Shown: piece by piece, positions 7,187-14,376 of the stretch | Position numbering within the stretch: position 1 is the first letter of the stretch | Layout: each line of letters starts with the position of its first letter | Source of the DNA: Actinobacillus sp. GY-402 | Lineage (GTDB): Bacteria > Pseudomonadota > Gammaproteobacteria > Enterobacterales > Pasteurellaceae | Assembly: GCF_014843355.1 (NCBI RefSeq) | Contig: NZ_CP062137.1 | Span: forward strand, 248,001-312,000 | Direction: 5' to 3' | DNA length: 64,000 bases | Made by a program: the position numbers and the translations under genes | The notes under the pieces: model-generated | Told to the model about the DNA's origin: nothing | Databases searched by the model: none | The model's input: the letters and a program-made list of their open reading frames with translations, nothing else

Positions 7187-9520
7187 CTACAACTTGCTTT
7201 TGCGCAGCCGCAGTGCGTTGCCGACCACGGATGCCGAGCTTAGGCTCATCGCCAGTGCGGCAATCATCGGCGAGAGCAGCCAGCCGGTAAAGGGGTACAG
7301 CACGCCGGCGGCAACGGGAACCCCCAGGCCGTTATATAAGAAGGCAAATAACAGGTTTTCCTTCATATTGCGCACGGTGGCCTCAGACAATTTGCGTGCG
7401 GTGGCAATACCCCGCAAATCGCCTTTGACCAGCGTGATTTGCGCACTGCTCATTGCCACATCGGTGCCGGTACCCATTGCGATGCCGACATCGGCTTTGG
7501 CCAGTGCGGGGGCATCGTTGATGCCGTCGCCTGCCATTGCGACCACCCGCCCTTCGTTCTGAAGCCGCTCGATCAGTGCCAGTTTGTCGGCGGGCTTGAC
7601 TTCGCCGTGCACTTCGTCGATGCCCAGTTTTGCGCCCACGGCGTTTGCCGTGGTCAATCCGTCGCCGGTTGCCATAATGATGCGCAGGCCGGCTGCTTTG
7701 AGCGAGGCCAATGCTTCGGGGGTGCTGTCTTTTACAGGATCGGAGACGGCAAGCAGTCCCGCAAGATGTCCGTCCGCAGCCAGATATATCACGCTGGCAC
7801 CTTCACTGCGCAGGGATTCGGCCTGCTCGATCAGTGGTTCGACGCTAAGCCCGTTCTGCTGCATAAACGCCGTGTTGCCCAGTGCCAGCGCACGCCCTTC
7901 AACCACGCCGCTCACGCCGATGCCGCTGCCTGAATCAAACTGTTCGGGTTTGCTCAGCTTCAGCTGTTGTGCCCGTGCGGCCTGCACAATGGCGTCGGCC
8001 AGAGGGTGTTCGCTGCCCTGATCCAAGCTGGCGGCCAAACGCAGCACTTCTTCGGCGGAAAAGCCTGCTGCCGCAACGGCACGGTCAAAGGCAGGTCGGC
8101 CTTCGGTGAGTGTGCCGGTTTTATCAATCACCAAAGTGTCTACTCGCCGCAAGTTTTCGATAGCGGCGGCATCACGGAACAATATGCCCCTGCCTGCCCC
8201 GCGTCCTGTGGCGACCATCACCGACATCGGAGTGGCCAGTCCCAGTGCACAGGGGCAGGCGATAATCAAGACCGCAACGGCGTTGATCAACCCGAACACC
8301 CAAGACGGTTGCGGGCCGAACACGCCCCAGACAAAGAAAGTGGCAACGGCAACGGCGACAACCGCCAGTACGAAATAGCCTGCCACCCCGTCGGCCATAC
8401 GCTGCATCGGTGCTTTGGAGCGCTGCGCCTGGGCCACCATCTGGACAATCTGCGAAAGCACGGTTTCCGAACCGATGCGCTCGGAGCGGATGACGAGCGC
8501 ACCGCCGGTGTTGAGCGTGGCGCCGATGACTTTGTCGCCGGTGGCTTTGCGCACCGGCAGCGGTTCGCCGGTCAGCATCGATTCATCTACCGAGCTTGCG
8601 CCCTCAACCACCACGCCATCGACAGGCACTTTTTCGCCGGGGCGCACACGCAGAAGGTCGCCGATGTGGATGTGGCTGAGCGGCACATCTTCTTCAGCAC
8701 CGCCCGGGCCGATACGCCGTGCGGTTTTGGGCGCCAGTCCGAGCAGGGTCTTGATTGCCGCCGAAGTCTGCGACCGGGCTTTGAGTTCGAGCATCTGGCC
8801 GAGCAAGGTCAGCGAGATGATGACGGCCGCCGCCTCAAAATACACGCCGACCCGCCCCATCGATACAAACGATGCCGGAAAGATGCCGGGTGCAGCGGTG
8901 GCAACAACGCTGTAAACGAAGGCTGCACCCGTTCCCAGTGCAATCAGCGTCCACATATTGGGACTACGGTTTGCCAGCGACTGCCAACCCCGTGAGAAAA
9001 ACGGCAGCCCCGCCCACAGCACGATCGGCAGCGACAGCACCAGCTCTATCCAGCTTTGTGCGGCCATATCCATCAGGTTCAGACGCTCGCCGAACATCGC
9101 CAGCACCAGCACTGCCGCCGTCAGGGGCAGCGTGTACCAAAAGCGTCGGGAAAAATCACGCAGCTCCGGATTGTCGTCGTCCAATTCAGGCATCAGCGGC
9201 TCCAATGCCATACCGCAAAGAGGGCAGTTACCGGGGCGGTCTTGCCGGATTTCCGGATGCATCGGGCAGGTGTAGATGGTGCCGGCCGGCTCGGGCGCGG
9301 TGTCCTCGGGTGCAGTAGATACAAGGTATTGCAGTGGGTTCGCTGCGAACTTGCCTTGGCACTTGGCGCTACAGAAATAGTAGGGCCGCCCTTCGTGCGT
9401 CAATTTGTGTTCAGACTGCTCCGTAACGGTCATGCCGCACACCGGATCCTTTAGATCCTTTGGCGAGGCTGGCTCGGCAGGGGGGTGACTGCCGTGATGG
9501 TGGTGTGAATGTATGTCCAT
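7187..9520 (-). CDS. copA: Copper-translocating P1B-type ATPase (Cu+ exporter)
   Basis: Cytoplasmic-membrane ATPase of 777 residues that exports Cu(I). Order: His-rich leader (HSHHHHGSH), YHS domain (PVCGMTVT, about 25-70), heavy-metal-binding domain (YTCPMHPEI...[11 protein letters not shown], about 83-110), then the pump core with TGEPLPV, the CPC motif in [13 protein letters not shown], phosphorylation [15 protein letters not shown] and [25 protein letters not shown] and [16 protein letters not shown] are the TM7/TM8 signatures of Cu(I) pumps. Classical N-terminal HMA domains are absent; the YHS/CPMHPE unit replaces them. RBS AAGGAG before ATG. It follows the DUF2933 hybrid gene by 3 nt. 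Its G+C is far above the host genes, and it sits in DUS-marked DNA, so it was acquired horizontally. Confidence 0.95.
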   Translation of the reverse strand: MDIHSHHHHGSHPPAEPASPKDLKDPVCGMTVTEQSEHKLTHEGRPYYFCSAKCQGKFAANPLQYLVSTAPEDTAPEPAGTIYTCPMHPEIRQDRPGNCPLCGMALEPLMPELDDDNPELRDFSRRFWYTLPLTAAVLVLAMFGERLNLMDMAAQSWIELVLSLPIVLWAGLPFFSRGWQSLANRSPNMWTLIALGTGAAFVYSVVATAAPGIFPASFVSMGRVGVYFEAAAVIISLTLLGQMLELKARSQTSAAIKTLLGLAPKTARRIGPGGAEEDVPLSHIHIGDLLRVRPGEKVPVDGVVVEGASSVDESMLTGEPLPVRKATGDKVIGATLNTGGALVIRSERIGSETVLSQIVQMVAQAQRSKAPMQRMADGVAGYFVLAVVAVAVATFFVWGVFGPQPSWVFGLINAVAVLIIACPCALGLATPMSVMVATGRGAGRGILFRDAAAIENLRRVDTLVIDKTGTLTEGRPAFDRAVAAAGFSAEEVLRLAASLDQGSEHPLADAIVQAARAQQLKLSKPEQFDSGSGIGVSGVVEGRALALGNTAFMQQNGLSVEPLIEQAESLRSEGASVIYLAADGHLAGLLAVSDPVKDSTPEALASLKAAGLRIIMATGDGLTTANAVGAKLGIDEVHGEVKPADKLALIERLQNEGRVVAMAGDGINDAPALAKADVGIAMGTGTDVAMSSAQITLVKGDLRGIATARKLSEATVRNMKENLLFAFLYNGLGVPVAAGVLYPFTGWLLSPMIAALAMSLSSASVVGNALRLRKSKL
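9106..9275. repeat. 170-bp direct repeat, copy 1 (inside copA)
   Basis: Same orientation and near-identical to 9,712-9,881 (offset 606 bp; I see only about three single-base differences). It encodes the CPMHPE metal-binding domain and the first membrane helix of the ATPase. The identity at DNA level shows a recent segmental duplication within the operon. Confidence 0.92.
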
Positions 9521-9523
9521 TGC

Positions 9524-9985
9524 TTACTCCTTGTTGTTGGTGCGCCGTGGCGGCTGCGCATGGTTGCCGTGCCCACCATGGCCGCCGTGGCCGTGCATCA
9601 GGTGCATTAGCGGACAGGCGAGCAGCAGCAGGTAGGGCCAATAACCCAGAACATGGCCCCAGTGCTCTCGCAGCAGATAAAAACCAGCGATCACGGCAGC
9701 CGTTGCCAGCGCCAGCACTGCCGCCGTCAGGGGCAGCGTGTACCAAAAGCGTCGGGAAAAATTACGCAGCTCCGGATTGTCGTCGTCCAATTCAGGCATC
9801 AGCGGCTCCAATGCCATACCGCAAAGAGGGCAGTTGCCGGGGCGGTCTTGCCGGATTTCCGGATGCATCGGGCAGGTGTAGCCCAAAGCAGCCGCTGCAT
9901 CGGATGGTGTTTGCACAGGGCGGTGCTGTCCGTGTCCGTGTCGGCACTCGTGGTGTTTGGGCGGTTTGTGTGTTTCTTGCTTCAT
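9524..9985 (-). CDS. Hybrid protein: heavy-metal-binding domain fused to DUF2933
   Basis: Protein of 153 residues from the ATG with AGGAG ribosome-binding site (an upstream ATG at 10,009 is less likely). Three parts: a His-rich head (about 1-35), a segment copied from the adjacent ATPase (YTCPMHPEI to about the first hydrophobic helix, about 36-95), and a DUF2933 tail (GFYLLREHWGHVLGYWPYLL, ACPLMHLMHGHGGHGGHG) with a membrane hairpin and His-rich end. The middle comes from the 170-bp duplication. Whether the hybrid works is unknown, but the frame is open throughout, suggesting selection. It would place a Cys/Met/His copper site on a small membrane protein beside CopA. Operon with copA. Confidence 0.85.
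   Translation of the reverse strand: MKQETHKPPKHHECRHGHGQHRPVQTPSDAAAALGYTCPMHPEIRQDRPGNCPLCGMALEPLMPELDDDNPELRNFSRRFWYTLPLTAAVLALATAAVIAGFYLLREHWGHVLGYWPYLLLLACPLMHLMHGHGGHGGHGNHAQPPRRTNNKE
9712..9881. repeat. 170-bp direct repeat, copy 2 (inside the DUF2933 hybrid gene)
   Basis: Second copy of the segment at 9,106-9,275. It is in the correct frame in both genes, and the join to DUF2933 falls just after the copied membrane segment. Confidence 0.92.
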
Positions 9986-10077
9986 CACAATTTCTCCTGT
10001 TGGGTTCATAGGGTCATCACCGGTCGTTTACCGAAAAAGTAGGTACGGATTGGGCCGGTCAGAATGACGGTTTTTTC

Positions 10078-10246
10078 AGGCTGCCTGCAAATACCGATGC
10101 CGTCTGAAAAAGCAGAAGGTTCAGAACATCGCTTGCCGATGTGTCCGACAAGTCGGCATCATCATTTCCTTGGGGCTTGTTTTAAAGGCTGCCTGAAAAC
10201 CCCAAATGCCGTCTGAAAAAGCCTTAAACCTGTTTTCAGACGACCT
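10078..10246. repeat. Cluster of DNA uptake sequences of several Neisseriaceae dialects
   Basis: Five motifs: AGGCTGCCTGCA (10,078-10,089, one base off the Simonsiella type), ATGCCGTCTGAA (10,097-10,108 and 10,206-10,217, Neisseria meningitidis type), AGGCTGCCTGAA (10,186-10,197, exact Simonsiella type) and TTCAGACGACCT (10,235-10,246, reverse of AGGTCGTCTGAA, the N. mucosa type). Mixed dialects within 170 bp point to successive passage through different Neisseriaceae. Confidence 0.85.
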
Positions 10247-10247
10247 C

Positions 10248-10279
10248 AAAAACACCGCTTTATCAAAAACGGTGTTTTT
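10248..10279. terminator. Terminator after the DUF305 gene
   Basis: Inverted repeat AAAAACACCG / CGGTGTTTTT directly downstream of the leftward DUF305 gene. Almost the same sequence as the terminator after copA (7,115-7,147). Confidence 0.75.
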
Positions 10280-10291
10280 GCCTTATTACCC

Positions 10292-11038
10292 CTACTGTTT
10301 TAGCCAGTCTTGCATCAGCTTGATTTCAGGTTCTTGGGCTTTGATGATGTCTTGAGCGAGCTTTTTCATTGTTTCGTCTTTGCCGTATTGCAGCTCGATT
10401 TTCGCCATCTTGACCGCCCCTTGATGATGCGGAATCATTGCTTTGGCAAAGGCAATATCAGGGTTTGGCTCATTGATTGCCGCCATCATCGCCTCGTGCT
10501 GCGCCTTGCCTGCGGCATAGGCCTTGGCGTGCGGGGCTTGCGGGTTTTGGGTTGCGGTGTCTTTACCCGCCAGCCAAGCGTTCATCAGTTCGATTTCACT
10601 TTGTTGCCCATCAATAATCGCTTGGGCAAGTTTTCTCATTGTTTCGTCTTTGCCAAATTCAAGCTGTACTTTTGCCATCTCAACTGCTCCGATATGGTGC
10701 GGAATCATACCTTTGGCAAAAGCGGTATCAGCATCGGCAAGATTACCCGCTTTGCTCATCTCATCGCCCATCTTGTTCATCATTGCAAGATAGGCTTGGG
10801 TATGGGGCGGAGCATTTTGGGTGTCCATCGCCATAGCAGAGTGGTTCATATTGGCGTGGTTCATCTCTGCGTGCCCGTTTTGGTTATTTGAGCAGTCGTG
10901 GGTGGTTTGGGTGTAGTTATTGTCGCACGCCATCGAGTGCGTCGGCACTTCGTTTTTGCCGTCGGCAAAAGCGGTTGAAGTCGCCAAAACAACAGCGGCA
11001 GCGACAAGATGTACGGCACGGTTTTTGATGAATGTCAT
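10292..11038 (-). CDS. DUF305 family periplasmic copper-binding protein (two repeats)
   Basis: Exported protein of 248 residues. The start at 11,038 is chosen because AAGGAG lies 7 nt upstream and the product then begins with a clean signal peptide (MTFIKNRAVHLVAAAVVLA, cleavage after AFA). The 22 codons upstream lack this. A Met/His-rich linker (HAEMNHANMNHSAMAMD) precedes two DUF305 repeats, each with a metal-site-like block (MIPHHIGAVEMAKVQLEFGK and MIPHHQGAVKMAKIELQYGK). DUF305/CopM-type proteins bind copper in the periplasm. The gene lies between the Cys-rich peptide and the copA operon, all leftward, so it is probably part of the CueR regulon. Confidence 0.9.
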   Translation of the reverse strand: MTFIKNRAVHLVAAAVVLATSTAFADGKNEVPTHSMACDNNYTQTTHDCSNNQNGHAEMNHANMNHSAMAMDTQNAPPHTQAYLAMMNKMGDEMSKAGNLADADTAFAKGMIPHHIGAVEMAKVQLEFGKDETMRKLAQAIIDGQQSEIELMNAWLAGKDTATQNPQAPHAKAYAAGKAQHEAMMAAINEPNPDIAFAKAMIPHHQGAVKMAKIELQYGKDETMKKLAQDIIKAQEPEIKLMQDWLKQ

Positions 11039-11118
11039 TGGATTCTCCTTGTCAAAATGGGCATTGATAACATTGGGCAAATGACAGATTCGCTCAATGT
11101 CCATTTCACTATTTGGTT

Positions 11119-11268
11119 TTACGATTCACACGCACAGCCGTTGCAAGTGCAGTCATCACAAATGCAGGGCTTGCCGTTTTGGCATTGGCAGTCCGGACGG
11201 CAGTTTTGCCCCGTGCAAGACTGGCAGCCGCAATGGGCGTGTCGGTTTTGAACAAAATCAGCGTTCAT
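11119..11268 (-). CDS. Small Cys-rich, metallothionein-like metal-binding peptide
   Basis: Peptide of 49 residues from the ATG with GGAG 8 nt upstream (an earlier ATG at 11,307 adds an unlikely leader). It has 12 cysteines, mostly in CxC and CxxC pairs: HCGCQSC, CRPDCQC, CICDDCTC, CNGCAC. It has His near the N-terminus and no signal peptide. Such density of thiolates is typical of metallothioneins and predicts a cytoplasmic Cu(I) cluster. It is the first gene behind the CueR-type promoter at 11,361-11,391 and is divergent from cueR, so copper induction is expected. I cannot assign it to a specific named metallothionein family by eye. Confidence 0.82.
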   Translation of the reverse strand: MNADFVQNRHAHCGCQSCTGQNCRPDCQCQNGKPCICDDCTCNGCACES

Positions 11269-11360
11269 AACAGTTTCTCCGAATGTTAAGTTAAAGTGGA
11301 TTATCAAAACAAAGTGCTTTTAAGCGATTAAAAGCATTGCTTTTTTGTTTTGATGAGCGT

Positions 11361-11391
11361 ATTATAAAGCCTAACCTTGAGTTAGGGTAAA
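11361..11391 (-). promoter_or_regulatory. CueR operator/promoter for the leftward copper genes
   Basis: On the minus strand: -35 TTTACC (11,386-11,391), 19-bp spacer, -10 TATAAT (11,361-11,366). The spacer contains the dyad CCTAAC / GTTAGG. The 19-bp spacing with a central dyad is the hallmark of MerR-family activated promoters. It faces the Cys-rich peptide gene and lies 55 bp upstream of the divergent cueR. Confidence 0.85.
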
Positions 11392-11445
11392 GGATTATTT
11401 TTACGGATTGACAATTTTTTACAAACGCCAAAACTAGGAGCAACA

Positions 11446-11832
11446 ATGAACATCGGTCAAGCGTCCAAAGCCACAGGGCTATCCATCAAGCAAATCCGTG
11501 ATTATGAAAAGTTGGGTTTGTTATCAAACACTTCACGCACATCATCAGGCTATCGCATTTATGATAATGAGACACTAATCCGCCTAAAATTCATCGCCAA
11601 AGCAAGGGGCGTGGGCTTTTCGCTTGCCCAAATTGGCGAGCTTTTGGCACTGCAAGACAATCCATACCGCAAAAGCTGTGAAGTCAAAGCGTTGGCAAAT
11701 ACGCACATTGAATTTTTATCAAATAAAATCAAGGAATTAGAAGAAATGAAAACTGCTCTTGGGGCGTGGTGTGATGCCTGTCGTGGCGATGATATGCCAG
11801 AATGTCCGATTTTACAGGGGCTTGGGGGATAG
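11446..11832 (+). CDS. cueR: Copper efflux regulator CueR (MerR family)
   Basis: MerR-type activator of 128 residues. Winged helix-turn-helix at 1-70 (MNIGQASKATGLSIKQIRDYEKLGLL), dimerisation helix about 75-108, and the C-terminal metal loop CDACRGDDMPECPIL. Two Cys spaced by seven residues (C-R-G-D-D-M-P-E-C) match the Cu(I)/Ag(I) loop of CueR rather than the divalent-metal regulators. RBS AGGAG. Divergent from the metallothionein-like gene. Its A+T-rich sequence contrasts with the G+C-rich copA, so the block is itself mosaic. Confidence 0.93.
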   Translation: MNIGQASKATGLSIKQIRDYEKLGLLSNTSRTSSGYRIYDNETLIRLKFIAKARGVGFSLAQIGELLALQDNPYRKSCEVKALANTHIEFLSNKIKELEEMKTALGAWCDACRGDDMPECPILQGLGG

Positions 11833-11838
11833 GTTTTT

Positions 11839-11855
11839 TTTCAGGCAGCCTGAAA
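11839..11855. repeat. Palindromic AGGCAGCCTGAA uptake sequence after cueR
   Basis: TTTCAGGCAGCCTGAAA, 17 nt, palindromic around a central A. It contains AGGCAGCCTGAA, the Kingella-type DUS dialect. The same 17-mer recurs at 13,013-13,029. Together with the hairpin at 11,880-11,915 it probably ends cueR transcription. Confidence 0.85.
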
Positions 11856-11879
11856 GTTATTTTGCAAAATTTAAAAATA

Positions 11880-11915
11880 AAAACACCGCTTGAACATCAA
11901 TCCAAACGGTGTTTT
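11880..11915. terminator. Bidirectional terminator between cueR and the CDF gene
   Basis: Inverted repeat AAAACACCG (11,880-11,888) / CGGTGTTTT (11,907-11,915) with A and T runs on either side, between two convergent genes. Confidence 0.7.
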
Positions 11916-11918
11916 AAA

Positions 11919-12533
11919 TTAGCTGACTTTTAATTCCGCCCAAGCCCTTTTGATGATTTCTTGGCTGGCTTGTAACGCCAAAAATGCCAAAACAAACGCC
12001 ACAATTAAATCAGGATATTTTGATTGAAAAAAATAAACTGCCATACCCGCTAAAATTACCGCCACATTACCAATCGCATCGTTTCGGGAACACACCCACA
12101 CACTGCGGACATTGCTGTCGCCATCACGAAATTTTAATAATATCAACAATGCCGACACATTGACCAATAACGCCAAAAATCCCACAATGCTCATTTCTGA
12201 ATAACTGGGCATTTCCCCATAAAACACACGATAAATGGTCGTCATTAAAATAAATAAACCAAAACCGCCCATCGTTAGCCCCTTAACCATAGATGCTTTG
12301 GCTCGGTAACTTAACGCCATTGGCAAAACAATCAAACTTATCAAATAATTGGCACTGTCGCCCAAGAAATCCAAACTGTCCGACAACAGCGAAGTTGAAC
12401 CCGATTTAACCCCCATCACAATTTCCACAAAAAACATTGATAAATTTAATATCAAGACAATCCACAAGGCTTTTTTGTACTTGGGCGATTGATGAATGGG
12501 CTGATTTGAACCACAACAATTTTGGCACGCCAT
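11919..12533 (-). CDS. Short cation diffusion facilitator family transporter
   Basis: Membrane protein of 204 residues with about six helices. Its start MACQNCCGSN is Cys-rich, perhaps a metal-collecting motif. CDF metal-site signatures are recognisable: SDSLDFLGDSANY in helix 2 and SRNDAIGNVAV in helix 5. The usual C-terminal cytoplasmic dimerisation domain of CDF proteins (typically about 300 residues in all) is missing; the chain ends right after helix 6. It is divergent from a Zn/Cd/Pb-type MerR regulator, so efflux of a divalent cation is the likely role; which metal cannot be told. Confidence 0.8.
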   Translation of the reverse strand: MACQNCCGSNQPIHQSPKYKKALWIVLILNLSMFFVEIVMGVKSGSTSLLSDSLDFLGDSANYLISLIVLPMALSYRAKASMVKGLTMGGFGLFILMTTIYRVFYGEMPSYSEMSIVGFLALLVNVSALLILLKFRDGDSNVRSVWVCSRNDAIGNVAVILAGMAVYFFQSKYPDLIVAFVLAFLALQASQEIIKRAWAELKVS

Positions 12534-12567
12534 TTTTTTGCTCCTGTTTTAAGATAAAATTTGCTAT

Positions 12568-12598
12568 ACTATAAACTCCGTAGTCATTACAGGGTCAA
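12568..12598 (-). promoter_or_regulatory. MerR-type (Zn/Cd/Pb) promoter for the CDF gene
   Basis: Minus strand: -35 TTGACC (12,593-12,598), 19-bp spacer, -10 TATAGT (12,568-12,573). The spacer has ACTCCGTAGT-type dyad elements like those of CadR/PbrR operators. It lies between the divergent CDF and regulator genes. Confidence 0.8.
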
Positions 12599-12604
12599 GC
12601 CAAA

Positions 12605-13003
12605 ATGTCAAAATTTTTTAAAATAAAACAAGCCAGTGAACAAACAGGCGTACATTTGGAAACCATTCGTTATTATGAAAAACAAGGCTTAATCACCCCC
12701 ACACATCAACAAAATGGCTATCGTGTGTTTGATGACAATCAGTTAGAACAATTACGCTTTATTAAAACTTGCCGTAATATCGGTTTTTCTTTAAGTAACA
12801 TCAAAACGCTGTTGCAATTACAACAAACGCCTAACAAACAATGCAATGAAATCAATGCACTTGCCGAACAACATTTGGCATATTTGAACGAACAAATCAC
12901 AGAACTACAACAAGTTAAAACTTTTCTAATGCAATTTGTGGGTTGTGAAAATAAAACGGTTGATAAGTGTCAGATTATTCAAGGTATTAAAGAAAAAGAA
13001 TAG
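12605..13003 (+). CDS. MerR family divalent-metal regulator (CadR/PbrR/ZntR-like)
   Basis: Regulator of 132 residues. Helix-turn-helix at about 5-72 ([20 protein letters not shown]), long dimer helix, and Cys positions typical of the divalent-metal branch: one Cys in NKQCNEIN (near position 79 of ZntR) and a loop [13 protein letters not shown] with two Cys spaced by eight residues. This spacing separates it from CueR (seven). It should activate the divergent CDF gene from the 12,568-12,598 promoter in response to Zn, Cd or Pb. A Kingella-type uptake palindrome follows. Confidence 0.9.
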   Translation: MSKFFKIKQASEQTGVHLETIRYYEKQGLITPTHQQNGYRVFDDNQLEQLRFIKTCRNIGFSLSNIKTLLQLQQTPNKQCNEINALAEQHLAYLNEQITELQQVKTFLMQFVGCENKTVDKCQIIQGIKEKE

Positions 13004-13012
13004 CGGAATATT

Positions 13013-13029
13013 TTTCAGGCAGCCTGAAA
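13013..13029. repeat. Palindromic AGGCAGCCTGAA uptake sequence (second copy)
   Basis: TTTCAGGCAGCCTGAAA, identical to 11,839-11,855, ten bases after the regulator stop. It marks the right edge of the Neisseriaceae-like block; only gene fragments follow. Confidence 0.85.
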
Positions 13030-13039
13030 CCTTTTTCCA

Positions 13040-13366
13040 TTATGGGTTTGATTTTGACGGTGGTGTTGCTGTTTGCCTTTCAAACCCAAACCATTATTGC
13101 CAATCCCTTGATTATTTTGCTGATTGCCATTCCCTTGCTGGCACAGACTTACGGCATTTTTGCCTTGGCTCACGTTTTGGCAAAATAGCTCAAATTACCA
13201 CACGAAATTTCCGCCCCTGCGTGCTTGATTGGCACGAGTAATTTTTTTGAATTAGCGGTGGCAATTTCTTTGTTCGGTTTGCACTCGGGGGCGGCATTGG
13301 CAACGGTGGTCGGTGTGCTGGTGGAAGTGCCTGTGATGCTCTCGCTAGTGTGGTGGCTTAATCGGC
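13040..13366 (+). pseudogene. C-terminal fragment of an ACR3 arsenite permease (copy 2)
   Basis: The frame encodes [39 protein letters not shown], then a TAG at 13,186-13,188, then [20 protein letters not shown] and [21 protein letters not shown]. This is the last third of an ACR3-type arsenite efflux permease. It lacks the N-terminal two thirds, carries an internal stop and appears to lack two codons in the LAVA-ISLFG block. At about 13,367 it runs into the opposite-strand oxidoreductase fragment. Non-functional. Confidence 0.82.
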
Positions 13367-13369
13367 AGG

Positions 13370-13797
13370 TAACGTCATCTTCTTTGGTGGCAATCACAAA
13401 ATCCGCCCCTTTCTGTAAAAGCACATCGCCTTTGGCGTGCGTGCGAGACAGAGCAATCACGTTTGCCCCTTGCATTTTGGCGATTTGAATGGCGGCAATG
13501 CCTACCGAGCTGGTCGCTCCGCCCAATACAACAAAATCGCCTTTTTGCACCTTGCCAAATTCAATCAAACCGCCGTATGCGGTTACAAACATCATCCAAC
13601 TTGCCGCAGCTTGTTCCATTGTGAGGTTTTCAGGGTGTTTTACCACAGCGTGAACGGGCATATTTACGATTTCGCCATAAGTGCCGTATTCGGTAAACAT
13701 AAATGATGGAATTACGCTCACTTTGTCGCCAACGCTGAACTCGCTCACGTCCGTACCAACCGCTGTTACCACGCCTGCACCTTCGTAAACGCATCGT
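13370..13797 (-). pseudogene. Internal fragment of an MDR-family oxidoreductase (copy 2)
   Basis: Read leftwards: YEGAGVVTAVGTDVSEFSVG, DKVSVIPSFMFTEYGTYGEI, the cofactor-binding block [19 protein letters not shown], and ends at [14 protein letters not shown]. Both ends are cut: upstream joins an RND-pump fragment, downstream the ACR3 fragment. It overlaps copy 1 (6,573-6,835) in the GAGVV-GDKVSV segment but differs in sequence, so the two come from separate related genes rather than one gene split by the island. The long open frame through 13,170-13,859 is a chance fusion with antisense of the neighbours. Confidence 0.8.
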
Positions 13798-13800
13798 ATA

Positions 13801-14327
13801 GCGATGGTGTTGTTAGTGCTGGTATTATTGTTCAAGGATTTCTTGCAACTGCTTACCATTTTGACCGCACTTCCGCTCTCTATTGGCGGCGCAGCAGTTG
13901 GCTTGCTCGCCTACGGTGCAGCGTTGGATATGTCTTCTGTGATCGGCATTTTGATGTTAATGGGCATCGTAACTAAAAACTCCATTTTGCTGGTGGACTT
14001 CGTGATAGAAAAACGTCAACAAGGAATGATACGCCATCAAGCCTTAATTCAATCGGGTTCGGAACGTGTCCGCCCGATTTTAATGACCACCATTGCAATG
14101 GTAGCGGGAATGATCCCGGCCGTGTTTGCCAGCGGTGCAGGCGCGGCATTTAGAGCACCTATGGCAATCGCTGTCATTTGTGGTTTAATCGCCTCAACCT
14201 TGTTGAGCCTAGTATTTGGCCTGTAGTTTATTCCTTAATGGATGACCTCAGAGAATGGCTAGCCCCGAAATTAGCCAAATTAACATCAGTAACACCGGAG
14301 GATAGAATCCCAAGAAGAGAAGGATAA
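13801..14327 (+). pseudogene. C-terminal fragment of an RND multidrug efflux pump (AcrB/MdtB type)
   Basis: The frame from about 13,804 encodes the RND signature block SSVIGILMLMGIVTKNSILLVDFVI, RPILMTTIAMVAGMIP and FRAPMAIAVICGLIAS. Near 14,217 one base is missing (VFVPVVY expected). Reading resumes one frame over as PVVYSLMDDLREWLAPKLA down to a TAA at 14,325-14,327. The first roughly 850 residues of the pump are absent. It contains the host-type uptake signal ACCGCACTT (13,864-13,872), so unlike its neighbours this piece is of Pasteurellaceae origin. It may be a relic of the host gene disrupted when the island formed. Confidence 0.85.
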
Positions 14328-14340
14328 TCTTTTTGAAAAA

Positions 14341-14372
14341 ATACTGTTTGAAATTTAAATTTCAAACGGTAT
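14341..14372. terminator. Long inverted repeat at the end of the recombinase operon
   Basis: Two 16-nt arms, ATACTGTTTGAAATTT and AAATTTCAAACGGTAT, match in 15 of 16 positions with no loop bases between. It lies between the RND relic and the last gene of the leftward recombinase operon. Most likely a bidirectional terminator; a role as an island-end recombination site is possible but unsupported. Confidence 0.6.
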
Positions 14373-14376
14373 CTCT

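Larger units (their letters stand above)
9986..10291. other. Intergenic region with mixed Neisseriaceae uptake sequences
   Basis: No gene seen. It lies between the DUF2933 hybrid gene and the DUF305 gene and contains several uptake motifs of different dialects plus a terminator, listed separately. A promoter for the leftward copper-export genes should lie here, but I could not define it with confidence. Confidence 0.6.

Noticed and set aside
7439..9318. Long plus-strand open frames opposite copA
   Set aside because: High G+C DNA keeps antisense frames open; none has a ribosome-binding site or recognisable domain, and the opposite strand encodes a complete ATPase.
10248..10279. CRISPR-like repeat series formed by the recurring AACACCG hairpins
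   Set aside because: Only three copies, kilobases apart at gene ends, with no regular spacers; they are terminators.
13170..13859. Apparent 229-residue gene on the minus strand
   Set aside because: Only the middle matches an oxidoreductase. Its first 20 residues are antisense to the RND fragment and its last 45 are antisense to the ACR3 fragment, so it is a chance open frame across joined relics.
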